NCBI GenBank assembly: GCA_027307165.1
Contig: DAHUXM010000021.1
Coordinates: forward strand, 186,001-250,000
Length of the DNA: 64,000 bases
Direction of reading: 5' to 3'
Origin: Gemmatimonadota bacterium
Lineage (GTDB): Bacteria > Gemmatimonadota > Gemmatimonadetes > Gemmatimonadales > Gemmatimonadaceae
In this document: positions 7,985 through 16,990 of the stretch, piece after piece
Layout: each line of letters opens with the position of its first letter
Position numbering within the stretch: position 1 is the stretch's first letter
The notes under the pieces: model-generated
What the model was told of the DNA's origin: nothing
The model's database searches: none
The model's input: the letters and a program-made list of their open reading frames with translations, nothing else
Translations under genes and position numbers: made by a program

Positions 7985-10726
7985 ATGCACGTATATCGGT
8001 CCGCAGGTGTGGCGTTGCTCGCCCTCGCACCAGTCGCAGTTCACTCTCAGGAAACTGCCACGTCGTCGATTCATCCGCGCACACCGCCGGTGGCGGTCGC
8101 GGCGCGGCGCGAAGGACCCATCACACTGGACGGGAAGCTTGACGACGCTGCATGGAAGGCAGCGACACCGATAACAAAGTTCATACAGCAGCAACCGCAC
8201 GAAGGCCTGCCCGCGACTCAAGCCACCGAGATTCGCATTCTATATGACGATCAGGCCCTGTATATCGGAGCGCGCGTGAACGACTCGCTCGGGGCGAAGG
8301 GAATTCGCGCTCCGCTGGCGCGACGCGACCAGCTGCTGGATGCCAATGGCAACAACGGCTCGTTCAATTCGTTGACGACGGACAAGATCATAGTTGTGCT
8401 CGACCCGTACCACAATCACATCGACGAGGCCTGGTTCGAGGTGAATCCGCAGGGCGTCAAGGGCGATCAGTTCGACGGCGATCCGTCCTGGGATCCCATA
8501 TGGGAGGCCGCGACGCACGTCGATTCACTCGGCTGGACCGCGGAGATGCGTATCCCGTTTTCGCAGCTGCGATTCTCGCGTGACTCTGTGCAGACGTGGG
8601 GAATGGAAGTCTGGCGCTACGTGGACCGGCTCAACGAGCAGGATATGTGGGCCTACTGGAAAACGAGCGAGTCTGGAGGACCGGCGTTCTTCGGTCATCT
8701 CACGGGTCTCAAGATCGGCGCGCAGCCGCGTCAATTCGAGCTGCTGCCGTACGTCCTGAGCGGTGTGCACTCCAAGTACGCGCCGCCCGCAGATCCATTC
8801 CACAAGTCGACGTCGACCAACCTCGCGACGGGCATGGACCTCAAGTATCTGTTGACATCCAATCTCACGCTCGATGCAACGGTCAATCCCGACTTCGGTC
8901 AGGTGGAAGTCGATCCCGCGACAATCAATCTGTCCGCGTACGAAACGTACTACGACGAGAAGCGCCCGTTCTTCGTGTCGGGTAGCAGCGCATTCGACTT
9001 CGGCGGAATGAACTGCAACTTCTGCAGCAATACTTCCAATCTCGGCCTCTTCTATTCCAGACGCATTGGCAGAGCGCCGCAGCTGAACAGCTTCGTCAGC
9101 GGTCTCTCGGCGTTCAGCGACCTGCCCAATACCACGTCGATACTTGGCGCTGCCAAGATTACTGGCCGCACCGGGGGTGGCATCACCGTCGGCATGCTCG
9201 ACGCGCTTACAAACCGGGAGAGCGCCGAGTACATCCCGACGCCAGGCGGACCCACGCTGACGCAGCCGGTCGAGCCGCTCAGCAACTATTTCGTCGGCAG
9301 GGCGAAGAAGGACCTGCGTGAGGGAGCAACGACCATCGGCGGAATGTTCACGTCCGTCGCGCGGCAGATGAACGACACGATTCTGTCCGATCGTCTGCGC
9401 AGTCATGCCGAAGCCGTCGGACTCGATTGGGATCATCGATGGAGTCATCGTGACTACGACTGGATGGGATCGATTGCCGCGTCCAACGTCGCCGGATCGA
9501 CACAGGCGATCGGACTGACCGAGCAGTCGAGCGCACATTACTTCCAGCGGCCGGACCGCCGGGTTCGGAGCGACGGACTGTTCGGTGCGGCTTACGACAG
9601 CAATGCGACGTCGCTGCGCGGATATGGGCTGTATACGCGCGTCGCAAAGACCAGCGGCGACTGGTTCTGGGAAACGGCCCAGAACTGGCGCAGCCCCGGG
9701 TTCGAAGTGAACGATCTGTCGTATCTCGACCGCGCCGACTACAAGTGGATGAACTTCAACGTTGGTCGCAACTGGAGTCTCCCGGGAAGCTGGTATCGCA
9801 GCGCCATGCTCATGGCGGGCGGCCAGCAGCAATTCAACTACGACGGTGATCGCACGGATCAGCAAGGGCAGGTCTTCACACAGATCAATTTTCTCAACTA
9901 CTGGAGACTGCGCAGCTTCTACATATATCATCCGGCTGTAATGGATGATCGCCTGACGCGTGGTGGACCGGTGGTCATGCGTAGCGGCTACAAGGTCATG
10001 ATGGGTCAGGTCTCGACAGATCCTCGCGCGCGCGCCGTGTTCGACGTCTCCGTTCAGGGCGGGCCGAGCGTCGGTGGCAAGGGTCACCAGCTGTCGATCG
10101 CTCCCGGAATCGCACTCAAGCCGGCGTCCAGCATCTTCGTCAGCCTTACGCCGACGTTCAGCTCGAACGAGGACGACGCGCAGTACGTGACCACGGAGAC
10201 CGACCCGACGGCGACGGCGTTTTACGGCCATCGCTACGTGTTCGCCTATCTCAGGGCTGAGACATGGTCGCTCGACACGCGCATCAACTGGACCTTCACC
10301 CCGAATCTCACGCTGCAGCTGTACGCGCAGCCCTACTTCTCGAGCGGCGACTACGCGTCGTTCCGTGAATTCGCGGCGCCCCGTGCACTCACGAAAGTCA
10401 TCTACGGCAAGGATGCCGGCACCATCGTACGCACGCCGGCAACTGCGACGTCCGGAGCGACGTACACCGTCGATCCTGACGGCGCGGGACCAGCGAAGCC
10501 CTTCAGCTTCGGCGATCCGAACTTCGCGTATCGCTCCCTGATCGGAAACGCGGTGCTGCGGTGGGAGTACCGTCCAGGCTCGACAGTGTTCTTCGTCTGG
10601 ACTCAGACGCGCTCCGGCACAAATGACGTCGGAAATTTCGACTTCACACGCGATCGCACTGCACTTCTGAGCGACAGACCGACGAACATTTTCCAGATCA
10701 AGGTGAATTACTGGTTGGGAAGATAG
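7985..10726 (+). CDS. DUF5916 outer-membrane protein with CBM9-like N-terminal domain
   Basis: A 913-residue exported protein. The signal sequence ends near VAVHSQ. The next about 180 residues form a carbohydrate-binding family 9-like domain starting ITLDGKLDDAAWKAA. The remaining about 690 residues are rich in alternating aromatic/polar strands, as in the DUF5916 beta-barrel family, which is frequent in Bacteroidota and Gemmatimonadota. The molecular role of the family is not established; a surface glycan- or peptide-related function is only a guess. The ATG at 7985 was chosen to give the signal peptide; the frame extends further upstream into the HEAT gene. An 89-base gap separates it from that gene, so co-transcription is possible. 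Confidence 0.85.
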   Translation: MHVYRSAGVALLALAPVAVHSQETATSSIHPRTPPVAVAARREGPITLDGKLDDAAWKAATPITKFIQQQPHEGLPATQATEIRILYDDQALYIGARVNDSLGAKGIRAPLARRDQLLDANGNNGSFNSLTTDKIIVVLDPYHNHIDEAWFEVNPQGVKGDQFDGDPSWDPIWEAATHVDSLGWTAEMRIPFSQLRFSRDSVQTWGMEVWRYVDRLNEQDMWAYWKTSESGGPAFFGHLTGLKIGAQPRQFELLPYVLSGVHSKYAPPADPFHKSTSTNLATGMDLKYLLTSNLTLDATVNPDFGQVEVDPATINLSAYETYYDEKRPFFVSGSSAFDFGGMNCNFCSNTSNLGLFYSRRIGRAPQLNSFVSGLSAFSDLPNTTSILGAAKITGRTGGGITVGMLDALTNRESAEYIPTPGGPTLTQPVEPLSNYFVGRAKKDLREGATTIGGMFTSVARQMNDTILSDRLRSHAEAVGLDWDHRWSHRDYDWMGSIAASNVAGSTQAIGLTEQSSAHYFQRPDRRVRSDGLFGAAYDSNATSLRGYGLYTRVAKTSGDWFWETAQNWRSPGFEVNDLSYLDRADYKWMNFNVGRNWSLPGSWYRSAMLMAGGQQQFNYDGDRTDQQGQVFTQINFLNYWRLRSFYIYHPAVMDDRLTRGGPVVMRSGYKVMMGQVSTDPRARAVFDVSVQGGPSVGGKGHQLSIAPGIALKPASSIFVSLTPTFSSNEDDAQYVTTETDPTATAFYGHRYVFAYLRAETWSLDTRINWTFTPNLTLQLYAQPYFSSGDYASFREFAAPRALTKVIYGKDAGTIVRTPATATSGATYTVDPDGAGPAKPFSFGDPNFAYRSLIGNAVLRWEYRPGSTVFFVWTQTRSGTNDVGNFDFTRDRTALLSDRPTNIFQIKVNYWLGR

Positions 10727-10732
10727 GCCTTC

Positions 10733-10768
10733 TACCAGTGGATCTGGCGAGCGCTAGATTCACTGGTA
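10733..10768 (+). terminator. 16-bp stem, GAGC tetraloop after the DUF5916 gene
   Basis: The arms are 10733-10748 and 10753-10768 (outer part TACCAGTG / CACTGGTA), with two G-T wobbles. The hairpin starts six bases after the stop codon. No T-run follows, so termination efficiency is uncertain. Confidence 0.6.
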
Positions 10769-10791
10769 TAACCGCCAGTCGGGAGGGGGAC

Positions 10792-11136
10792 ATGCAGCAC
10801 GTCGCACCTTTGGCCTCGCCGCGCGAGAGCATCTTCGCGGTTCTCGCGTCGGCCGCTCGGAGACTGTCGTACGGCGATCTGTCAGTGATAGCGGCCGCCA
10901 GCGGAGCCGTTGCGCTGGCGGCCGCCGCAGTCGACCGCGCATCGTGGATGCTGCTCTCTGCATGCTACGTCGTCTGGTGTTTCGCGGGGTGGGGGATTCT
11001 GTTTCACACCTCGACGCCGCGGACCGCTCGCTGGAAAGCCTTCCAGTGGACCATCGTCGGGTCGGCCAGCGTCGTCGCGGTCATCCTCGGCGTGGCTGTC
11101 TTTTTCTGGGCTCTGGGTCCGAGCTGGAAGTTGTAG
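10792..11136 (+). CDS. Small integral membrane protein, hypothetical
   Basis: A 114-residue protein with three hydrophobic stretches, at about residues 33-50, 52-72 and 88-110. It is preceded by the purine-rich GGGAGGGGG ending two bases before the ATG at 10792. An in-frame ATG-like start further upstream (10738) would lie inside the terminator hairpin and is less likely. I do not recognise a family. It stands alone between two hairpins (10733-10768 and 11151-11176), so it may be a monocistron. Confidence 0.6.
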   Translation: MQHVAPLASPRESIFAVLASAARRLSYGDLSVIAAASGAVALAAAAVDRASWMLLSACYVVWCFAGWGILFHTSTPRTARWKAFQWTIVGSASVVAVILGVAVFFWALGPSWKL

Positions 11137-11150
11137 CACCGCCAGGATAG

Positions 11151-11176
11151 GGTACCGGCGGATGACGTCCGGTACC
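11151..11176. terminator. GGTACCGG/CCGGTACC hairpin after the small membrane protein
   Basis: There are eight perfect base pairs (11151-11158 with 11169-11176) around a 10-nt loop, 15 bases after the stop codon. There is no T-run. It is a possible terminator or mRNA 3'-end stabiliser. Confidence 0.4.
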
Positions 11177-11251
11177 TCGCGAACGCATCGCTGGTCGTAG
11201 GTTGGGCGCAGGTCAAAGTTGCCGCTTCACTCGCCCGGTCGTCCTCCAACG

Positions 11252-12379
11252 ATGCCAAACAGACACGCGAGAGCCACACGCGCGGCCGTAATCGTCGCGT
11301 CCCTTCTAGCCGTCACCGCGCCCGCGCTTCACGCGCAGGCGGTGCCGCCCAAGAATGCGCAGGCTGCCAGAGCAACCCCATCGGTCGTCAAGCACACAGT
11401 CAAGCCGGGCGACACACTATGGGACATCGCCAAGTTCTACCTCAAGGACCCGTTCAGGTGGCCTGAAGTCTTTCACGCGAATACGAACATCGTCAAGAAC
11501 CCGCACTGGATCTATCCCGGGCAGGTTCTCACCATCGACGGATCGGCGGTCAAGCCGGAAGTCGCGGCCCGGGTGGATTCCACAGGCTTCGTCGTCGCCC
11601 AGATCCAGACACGCGCGCAGGCGCCGACCGTATTCGCCGAGCACCAGAGCACAGTCGACGAAAGACTTGCCGCCGCAACGGCGATGCCGCCGGCCCTTAC
11701 GGTGCGTCCCGGCGAATACGAAGCGGCTCCGTACGTGGTAGCCGAGAACGGACGGCTCGAAGCGGGCCGCGTCATCGGACCCGTTGACCGGCCAGCGCTC
11801 GGGCTTTCATCCGACGCAGGCTTCCGCCTGTTCGACCGGATCTACGTAACCATCCCCGCGGGTGTGAACGTCGGCGACAAGGTGGTCGTCGCCAAGACCG
11901 GCGAAACCATCGCCGATGTAGGGCGCGTTATCGAGCCGACGGCCGTCATGCGCATCGACTCGCTGGCCGGCAAGTCTCAGGCGATCGGCACTATCGTCAA
12001 GCAGTTTGGAACAGTCGTTCCGGGACAGGGAATTGTACTACCCGGACGAACGTTCGAAAGCACTTCCACGCGCCCGGTTAACGGCAGTTACCCACTCACG
12101 GCCAAGCTGGTCTGGGTGCAAGGGTCGCCCAGGCTTCCGTCGGTGCAGACGTACGTGATTTTCGCTGCGGGCGAGGCGAAGGGTGTGCGGCCGGGAGACC
12201 AGTTCACGCTGCTCAGCGATGGCCAGTTCAGTGATGGAACGCCGGCCCCTCTGAGCGCCACGGCGCGAGTGACGATCGTTCGCGTGACTCCGTTCGGTGC
12301 CAGTGGAATCGTCGTACATCAGGATCAACCCGAGATCCAGACGGGAATGGCGGCTCGTCTCACAGCGAAGATGCCATAA
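11252..12379 (+). CDS. Secreted LysM peptidoglycan-binding protein
   Basis: A 375-residue protein with a signal peptide ending ALHAQA (about residue 30). One LysM domain at about 45-95 reads HTVKPGDTLWDIAKFYL with the closing YPGQVLTI. LysM domains bind N-acetylglucosamine chains of peptidoglycan. The remaining about 270 residues lack a family I can name and look like a beta-rich extracytoplasmic module. The ATG at 11252 was preferred over an upstream TTG at 11219 because it gives a typical signal peptide. It sits directly before the tolQ operon, consistent with a cell-wall/outer-membrane linking role. No SD is obvious. Confidence 0.85.
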   Translation: MPNRHARATRAAVIVASLLAVTAPALHAQAVPPKNAQAARATPSVVKHTVKPGDTLWDIAKFYLKDPFRWPEVFHANTNIVKNPHWIYPGQVLTIDGSAVKPEVAARVDSTGFVVAQIQTRAQAPTVFAEHQSTVDERLAAATAMPPALTVRPGEYEAAPYVVAENGRLEAGRVIGPVDRPALGLSSDAGFRLFDRIYVTIPAGVNVGDKVVVAKTGETIADVGRVIEPTAVMRIDSLAGKSQAIGTIVKQFGTVVPGQGIVLPGRTFESTSTRPVNGSYPLTAKLVWVQGSPRLPSVQTYVIFAAGEAKGVRPGDQFTLLSDGQFSDGTPAPLSATARVTIVRVTPFGASGIVVHQDQPEIQTGMAARLTAKMP

Positions 12380-12451
12380 CCGGATGTCGTAATAACGATG
12401 TCACTATGCACGACGCCGGCTTAGATTTGGCGTTTTGCCGACGGAGTTGTA

Positions 12452-13171
12452 GTGATTCAGATATTGGCTTGGGCACAGGTCGGCGTGGTGCCGACCACGC
12501 CTCTCGATATGGTGGTCAGCGCGACCGCGCCTACGAAGATCGTACTCGGCGTTCTCATCGCGTTGTCGCTGGTCAGCTGGGCGATCATGTTCGCGAAGTG
12601 GGCGCAATTCCGCGGAATAACGCGCAAGTCGAGTGCGTTCATGCTGAACTTCGAGCGCGCGTCGTCGTTCGAGGCGGCAGTGGATGCCGCGCGACAATCG
12701 AGTGATCTTCCGCACGGTCGCGTACTACGCCGTGCGAGCGAGTTCCTGCGCGAGGTAACGCCCGCGCTCGCGGCCACTGCGGGTCGCGCAGCGAAATTCA
12801 GCGGATCACAGGTCGAAGCTCTCCGCCTCGTGCTCGACGCGGAGACCAACGCCGCGCGAGACAGACTCTCGCGCTACGTCCCCTCGCTCGGCACCATCGG
12901 GTCGGTGAGCCCGCTCATCGGGCTCTTCGGCACTGTGCTTGGCGTGATCGAGGCGTTCATCGGAATCGCGTCGCAGGGCTCGGGCAACATCGGTGCTGTT
13001 GCGCCCGGTGTCGCAGAGGCACTGATAGCGACCGCCGCCGCGCTTGCCGTCGCAATCCCCGCCGTGTTCGGCTACAACCTGTTCGCAAACCGGTTGAATC
13101 GGATCGACAGCGAGCTCGAGGGCTTCGGCACGGAGCTCATCGCGCTTCTCGTGCGCGAGGGACGGATCTAG
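12452..13171 (+). CDS. tolQ: TolQ, proton channel subunit (MotA/TolQ/ExbB family)
   Basis: A 239-residue inner-membrane protein with three membrane segments (about residues 30-50, 140-165 and 180-205). The conserved family block reads LGTIGSVSPLIGLFGTVLGV and AxxPAVFGYN. With TolR it forms the ion-driven motor that energises TolA. The GTG start at 12452 has GGAG six bases upstream. The stop is immediately followed by the GTG of tolR with zero spacing. It is the first gene of a complete tolQRAB-pal-cpoB operon. Confidence 0.93.
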   Translation: MIQILAWAQVGVVPTTPLDMVVSATAPTKIVLGVLIALSLVSWAIMFAKWAQFRGITRKSSAFMLNFERASSFEAAVDAARQSSDLPHGRVLRRASEFLREVTPALAATAGRAAKFSGSQVEALRLVLDAETNAARDRLSRYVPSLGTIGSVSPLIGLFGTVLGVIEAFIGIASQGSGNIGAVAPGVAEALIATAAALAVAIPAVFGYNLFANRLNRIDSELEGFGTELIALLVREGRI

Positions 13172-13594
13172 GTGGCGAACCGCGGCCGTCGGCGTGGTGA
13201 GCGTCTTCCAATCAACGCCGAGATCAATGTTGTGAGCCTGATCGACGTGATGATGCTGCTGATGGTCATCTTCATGATCACAGCACCCATCATGCAGGGC
13301 GGCGTCGATGTGGCGCTTCCAAAGGCCGAGGCGCGGCCGCTCGAAGCCAAGAGTGGATTGGTTGTGACGGTGAATCGTGCCGGTGAGATATTCGTCGACA
13401 AGGACAAGCTTACCTACGAGCAATTCCGGGCGAGCTTCAAGGCCCTGGCGAGCCAGCACGGAAAAAACGGCGTGTATCTTCGTGCCGATCAGGGTGTACC
13501 GTATGGCATGGTGGTGCGAGTACTGGCTGTAATGCGAGCGAGCGGGTCCACCGACGTCGGCCTCGTCGCCGAACCGGAGGACATGCCGCGTTGA
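13172..13594 (+). CDS. tolR: TolR (ExbD family)
   Basis: A 140-residue single-pass inner-membrane protein. The membrane segment VVSLIDVMMLLMVIFMITAP includes the functionally essential Asp of ExbD/TolR proton pathways. The periplasmic domain ends in ASGSTDVGLVAEP, as expected for the family. The GTG start abuts the tolQ stop, and the stop overlaps the TTG start of the TolA-like gene (TTGA). Confidence 0.93.
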   Translation: MANRGRRRGERLPINAEINVVSLIDVMMLLMVIFMITAPIMQGGVDVALPKAEARPLEAKSGLVVTVNRAGEIFVDKDKLTYEQFRASFKALASQHGKNGVYLRADQGVPYGMVVRVLAVMRASGSTDVGLVAEPEDMPR

Positions 13595-14292
13595 ATAGTA
13601 GCGAGCGCGATGGTGGACTCACCGGATCGCTGGGTGTGTCCGCCGTGGTGCATCTGACGATTCTCGGGCTGGCTATCTGGGCACTCCGGCCAGGTCCGCC
13701 GGTGGTCCTTCCTCCGATCTACAAGGTCGATATCGTTGCGGCGCCGCCCGGCCCGCGAGCCATTGGCGAGGTCACTCGGGCTCCGGCGCCGACGAATCCC
13801 GCCCCGGCCCCGCAAAAGATGCGCGAGACACCGTCTTCGGTGCCGCCCGCGCCGAGCAAGGCCCCGCCAGCGCCTACTACGCGGGCGACGCCGGTGGAAG
13901 CTCCACCGAAGAAGGCCGCGCCGGCTACCAGGGCCCCAAAGGCCGGAGGTGGCCCTACAGGCGGCCGTGGTACTGACGTCGCTACCGTACAGACGGCTGG
14001 TATCGACTTTCCATTTCCCGGGTACCTCAACAACATCGTTCGGCAGATAGCGCTGAACTTTCGCGTCCAGAACCCGAACTCCCCCTTGAGCGCGACGATG
14101 TCATTTCTCATTCACCGCGATGGCAGCGTCACGGACGTGAAATTCGTCCACCGGTCCGGAGTCTACTCCTTCGATCTGGAGGCTCAGGGCGCCATCGAGC
14201 GGGCTTCCTCGTCGTTTGGTGCGCTTCCCGACGGTTTCCGGGATGACGTCCTCCCCGTAGTTTTCAGCTTCGATCCTCGTTTCCTGCAGTGA
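13591..14292 (+). CDS. tolA: TolA/TonB-type energy transducer
   Basis: A 233-residue protein with an N-terminal membrane anchor (about residues 13-33). A Pro/Ala/Lys-rich periplasm-spanning stretch (about 50-130) precedes a C-terminal TonB/TolA-like domain with SVTDVKFVHRSGVYSFDLEAQ, the TonB C-terminal pattern. Position between tolR and tolB argues for TolA; by sequence alone TonB is equally possible. The TTG start overlaps the tolR stop and is preceded by GGAGG at 13576-13580. The spacer is short compared with enterobacterial TolA, which has a long helical domain. Confidence 0.85.
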   Translation: MNSSERDGGLTGSLGVSAVVHLTILGLAIWALRPGPPVVLPPIYKVDIVAAPPGPRAIGEVTRAPAPTNPAPAPQKMRETPSSVPPAPSKAPPAPTTRATPVEAPPKKAAPATRAPKAGGGPTGGRGTDVATVQTAGIDFPFPGYLNNIVRQIALNFRVQNPNSPLSATMSFLIHRDGSVTDVKFVHRSGVYSFDLEAQGAIERASSSFGALPDGFRDDVLPVVFSFDPRFLQ

Positions 14293-15608
14293 TGCAACTC
14301 AAACAAATACTTATTGCCGCGGTCGCCAGCTCGGCGCTCGCGTTGACGCCGGCTGCGGCCCGCGCACAGAACCCGACGGTGCCCGAAGGCGTCCGCCTCG
14401 GACTCAACTATACGCTTGGCACCAAGCCCGGCGTGCTCGTGCTTCCCATGGATTCCACGGGCGGCGATTCCGTACGTGCGATACTCCAGCGCGACATCGA
14501 TTATGACGATCGAGCGACAGTCATAACTCTGGACGACCAATCGGCGCGCGCGATGATGCCCAAAACGGGTGACGACTTCAACTACCCGATCTTCGCCAAG
14601 CTCGGCGTCGTCGCCATTCTGCGCCCGCAGCGCTCGTTGACGGGGATCACGATCACGATGTATGACGTCGCGGCCAAAAAGCGAATTCAGATCGGTGGCT
14701 TTCCGCTCACGGACCAGGTCAACTCGCCCGCGTGGCGGATGGCCGTGCACCGCGCGAGCGATGAAGTCGAGCGCTGGATCTTCGGTACGCCGGGTGCAGC
14801 GGCAACGCGAATCCTGTTCAGCGGCGGCGACAAGCAGATCTGGGTGATCGACAGCGATGGCGAGAATGCGCGAAAGCTGACGTCCGTGACGCTCGCGATG
14901 TCGGCTGCATGGAGCCCGGACGCAACCAAGTTTGTCTTCTGCGGTTTCACGCCGAGCGGCTCGCAAATCGCCGTGTACAGCTTCATTACGGGCGATCTGC
15001 ACTGGTTGAGCGGAACCGCGCGCGGTCTTAACATCACGCCGGCGTACTCACCTGACGGACGAACCATCGCGTACGCCAGCGGAAGCGAAGGCGGCACCGA
15101 CATAATGGTCATGCAGGAGGGCGACGCGTCGCCGTCGCGCCGGATCACCGTCGGCAGGGGAAGCGATAATACGTCGCCTTCGTTCAGTCCGGACGGTCGA
15201 CAGATCGCGTTCATGTCCGGTCGTGCGGGCCATCCGGAGGTCTATACGATGGACGCGGACGGCACCAATCCTTCGTTGCTCACCGAATTCACGTACGGCG
15301 AGCAGGCCTATCGTGCGTCGCCGGACTGGGCGCCGGACGGCCGGCGGATTGCGTACGAATCGCGCATCGACGGCAACTTTCAGATCATGACGATCGATAT
15401 GCGGGACCGCTCGACCAAGCAGTACACGAGCGATGGCCAGAACGAAGATCCTTCGTGGGCGCCCGACTCGCGCCACATGGTATTCTCATCGACGCGTACG
15501 GGACCACGCCAGCTGTGGGTGCTCGATGCCGAGTCAGGACGCATGCGTCAGCTGACTCATGCCGCAGGTGCGCGGCTCGCAGCGTGGTCGCCGATCCTCA
15601 AACCCTAA
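14289..15608 (+). CDS. tolB: TolB periplasmic beta-propeller protein
   Basis: A 439-residue exported protein with signal peptide ending AAARAQ. The N-terminal alpha/beta domain is at about 30-160. The six-bladed propeller at about 165-435 has repeated SPDGRxIAxxSxRxG motifs. In the Tol-Pal system TolB binds Pal and is recycled by TolA. GTG at 14289 overlaps the TolA stop; ATG at 14292 is the next codon and equally plausible. The pal gene follows after 12 bases. Confidence 0.93.
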   Translation: MMQLKQILIAAVASSALALTPAAARAQNPTVPEGVRLGLNYTLGTKPGVLVLPMDSTGGDSVRAILQRDIDYDDRATVITLDDQSARAMMPKTGDDFNYPIFAKLGVVAILRPQRSLTGITITMYDVAAKKRIQIGGFPLTDQVNSPAWRMAVHRASDEVERWIFGTPGAAATRILFSGGDKQIWVIDSDGENARKLTSVTLAMSAAWSPDATKFVFCGFTPSGSQIAVYSFITGDLHWLSGTARGLNITPAYSPDGRTIAYASGSEGGTDIMVMQEGDASPSRRITVGRGSDNTSPSFSPDGRQIAFMSGRAGHPEVYTMDADGTNPSLLTEFTYGEQAYRASPDWAPDGRRIAYESRIDGNFQIMTIDMRDRSTKQYTSDGQNEDPSWAPDSRHMVFSSTRTGPRQLWVLDAESGRMRQLTHAAGARLAAWSPILKP

Positions 15609-15620
15609 CCCCTCGCGTCA

Positions 15621-16223
15621 ATGCATCCGAGCAAAATCATAATTGCAGTCGTTGCGGTGACACTTGTCGCCGCGTGCCACAAGATTCCGGCTCCGCTCTC
15701 TCCGTCTCCCGTTGCGGGGAACGATTCGCTGGATCGCGCACGCGCCGATTCCATCGCGCGCGCTAATGCTGCGCGGCAGGCCGAGATCGCGAGAGCGCAG
15801 GCGGAGCAGGACAGTCTGCGCGCAGTGCGTGAGCGCGAGCAGCGCGAGGCCGCTCAGAACGCGGACGCGATGAAGGTGCTTGCCGCGACCATCTACTACG
15901 ACTTCGACAAGGCCGATCTGACCGAAGCGGCGCGGTCGCTGCTTCTTGCCAAGGTTCCGGTGTTGCAGGCACAGCCAACGATCCATTTGCGCATTACAGG
16001 GCACACGGACGATCGTGGCTCGTCCGAATACAATCTCGCGCTCGGTCTCAGGCGCGCCGCTGAAGCCAAGGCGTTCCTGGTGAACAACGGCATCGACGCG
16101 AGCCGGCTCGAGATCACGAGCATGGGCGCGGAGCAGCCGGCGGTTCAGGGTGAGAACGAGGAAGCATGGTCGCGTAACCGTCGGTCAGAGTTCGCGCCGA
16201 CATCTGGAGGAGGCAGTCAGTGA
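15621..16223 (+). CDS. pal: Pal, peptidoglycan-associated OmpA-like lipoprotein
   Basis: A 200-residue lipoprotein. The signal peptide ends in a lipobox-like VAAC with the Cys at about residue 19. A charged Ala/Arg/Glu-rich coiled stretch (about 35-85) follows. The OmpA-C domain has YYDFDKADLT, ITGHTDDRGSSEYNLALG and RRSEF, the residues that bind diaminopimelate in peptidoglycan. It tethers the outer membrane to the wall. The stop overlaps the GTG of cpoB. Confidence 0.95.
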   Translation: MHPSKIIIAVVAVTLVAACHKIPAPLSPSPVAGNDSLDRARADSIARANAARQAEIARAQAEQDSLRAVREREQREAAQNADAMKVLAATIYYDFDKADLTEAARSLLLAKVPVLQAQPTIHLRITGHTDDRGSSEYNLALGLRRAAEAKAFLVNNGIDASRLEITSMGAEQPAVQGENEEAWSRNRRSEFAPTSGGGSQ

Positions 16224-16975
16224 GAAAGATGATTCTCGCGACGCCGCTGGCGATGTTGTTTGCCGGCTGCTTCGCAACACAATCGGACGTGCAGGTGCTG
16301 CAGAGCGACATCCGCACGCTGCGCGGAGAACAACTTGCCGCCGACTCCGCCCGGAAGATTCAGATGGATCGCGCGTTGGCTAGCATGCGCACCGCAAACG
16401 ACTCGCTCGATGCACTGAGCACGCGTCTCACGCGATTTCGTTCCGACATGACGTCCAGCATGTCGTCCGTGCAGCAGCAACTCCTGCAGGTGCAGGAGCT
16501 GACCGGGCAGAGTCAGCGCCGGATTCAGGAAGTGCGCGCGTCGCTCGAGGAGCGTCAGAGCGCGACCGCGCCGCCGGATTCGACCGGTGCGCCGGCAACA
16601 CCCGGACCCAATGCGTTGTTCCAGGTCGCGCGTGAGCAGATGATGCAGGGAAGCAACGCCGCTGCGCGTCAGGCCTTCCAGGATCTCATCACCAAGTATC
16701 CCAAGTCGGACGTGGCACCCGACGCGGCGTTCTACATCGCCGAGACGTACGCTGCGGAAAACAATACCGCGGCTGCGGATTCGGTATACGCACGGGTCGC
16801 GTCGCAGTATGCCGGTTCGCCGCGGGCGGCGACGGCGATCTACAAGCGCGGTGTTGCGGCGCAGGCGGCTGGCAACGGCGACAAGGCGCGTGACCTGTTC
16901 AACCAGCTCATCAAGAAATACCCGCGCTCCGACGAGGCTGCGCTGGCTCGCGACCGCATAAAGACGATCAAGTAG
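16220..16975 (+). CDS. cpoB: CpoB/YbgF, Tol-Pal-associated coiled-coil TPR lipoprotein
   Basis: A 251-residue protein. A signal with lipobox FAGC (Cys at about 14) indicates a lipoprotein, unlike the soluble E. coli CpoB. A coiled coil runs to about residue 105, and three TPR-like repeats follow from about 125 to 245 (for example AFQDLITKYPKSDVAPDAAFYIAET, shown here in part). CpoB links Tol energy to peptidoglycan synthesis at division in E. coli. It is the last gene of the canonical Tol-Pal operon. The GTG start overlaps the pal stop. Confidence 0.9.
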   Translation: MRKMILATPLAMLFAGCFATQSDVQVLQSDIRTLRGEQLAADSARKIQMDRALASMRTANDSLDALSTRLTRFRSDMTSSMSSVQQQLLQVQELTGQSQRRIQEVRASLEERQSATAPPDSTGAPATPGPNALFQVAREQMMQGSNAAARQAFQDLITKYPKSDVAPDAAFYIAETYAAENNTAAADSVYARVASQYAGSPRAATAIYKRGVAAQAAGNGDKARDLFNQLIKKYPRSDEAALARDRIKTIK

Positions 16976-16990
16976 CAGGCGGAGGCGATC

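Noticed and set aside
8525-10231. A long open frame on the minus strand opposite the DUF5916 gene (568 codons)
   Set aside because: It is a GC-rich antisense frame with Arg/Val/His-heavy composition and no motif, lying fully over a clear coding gene.
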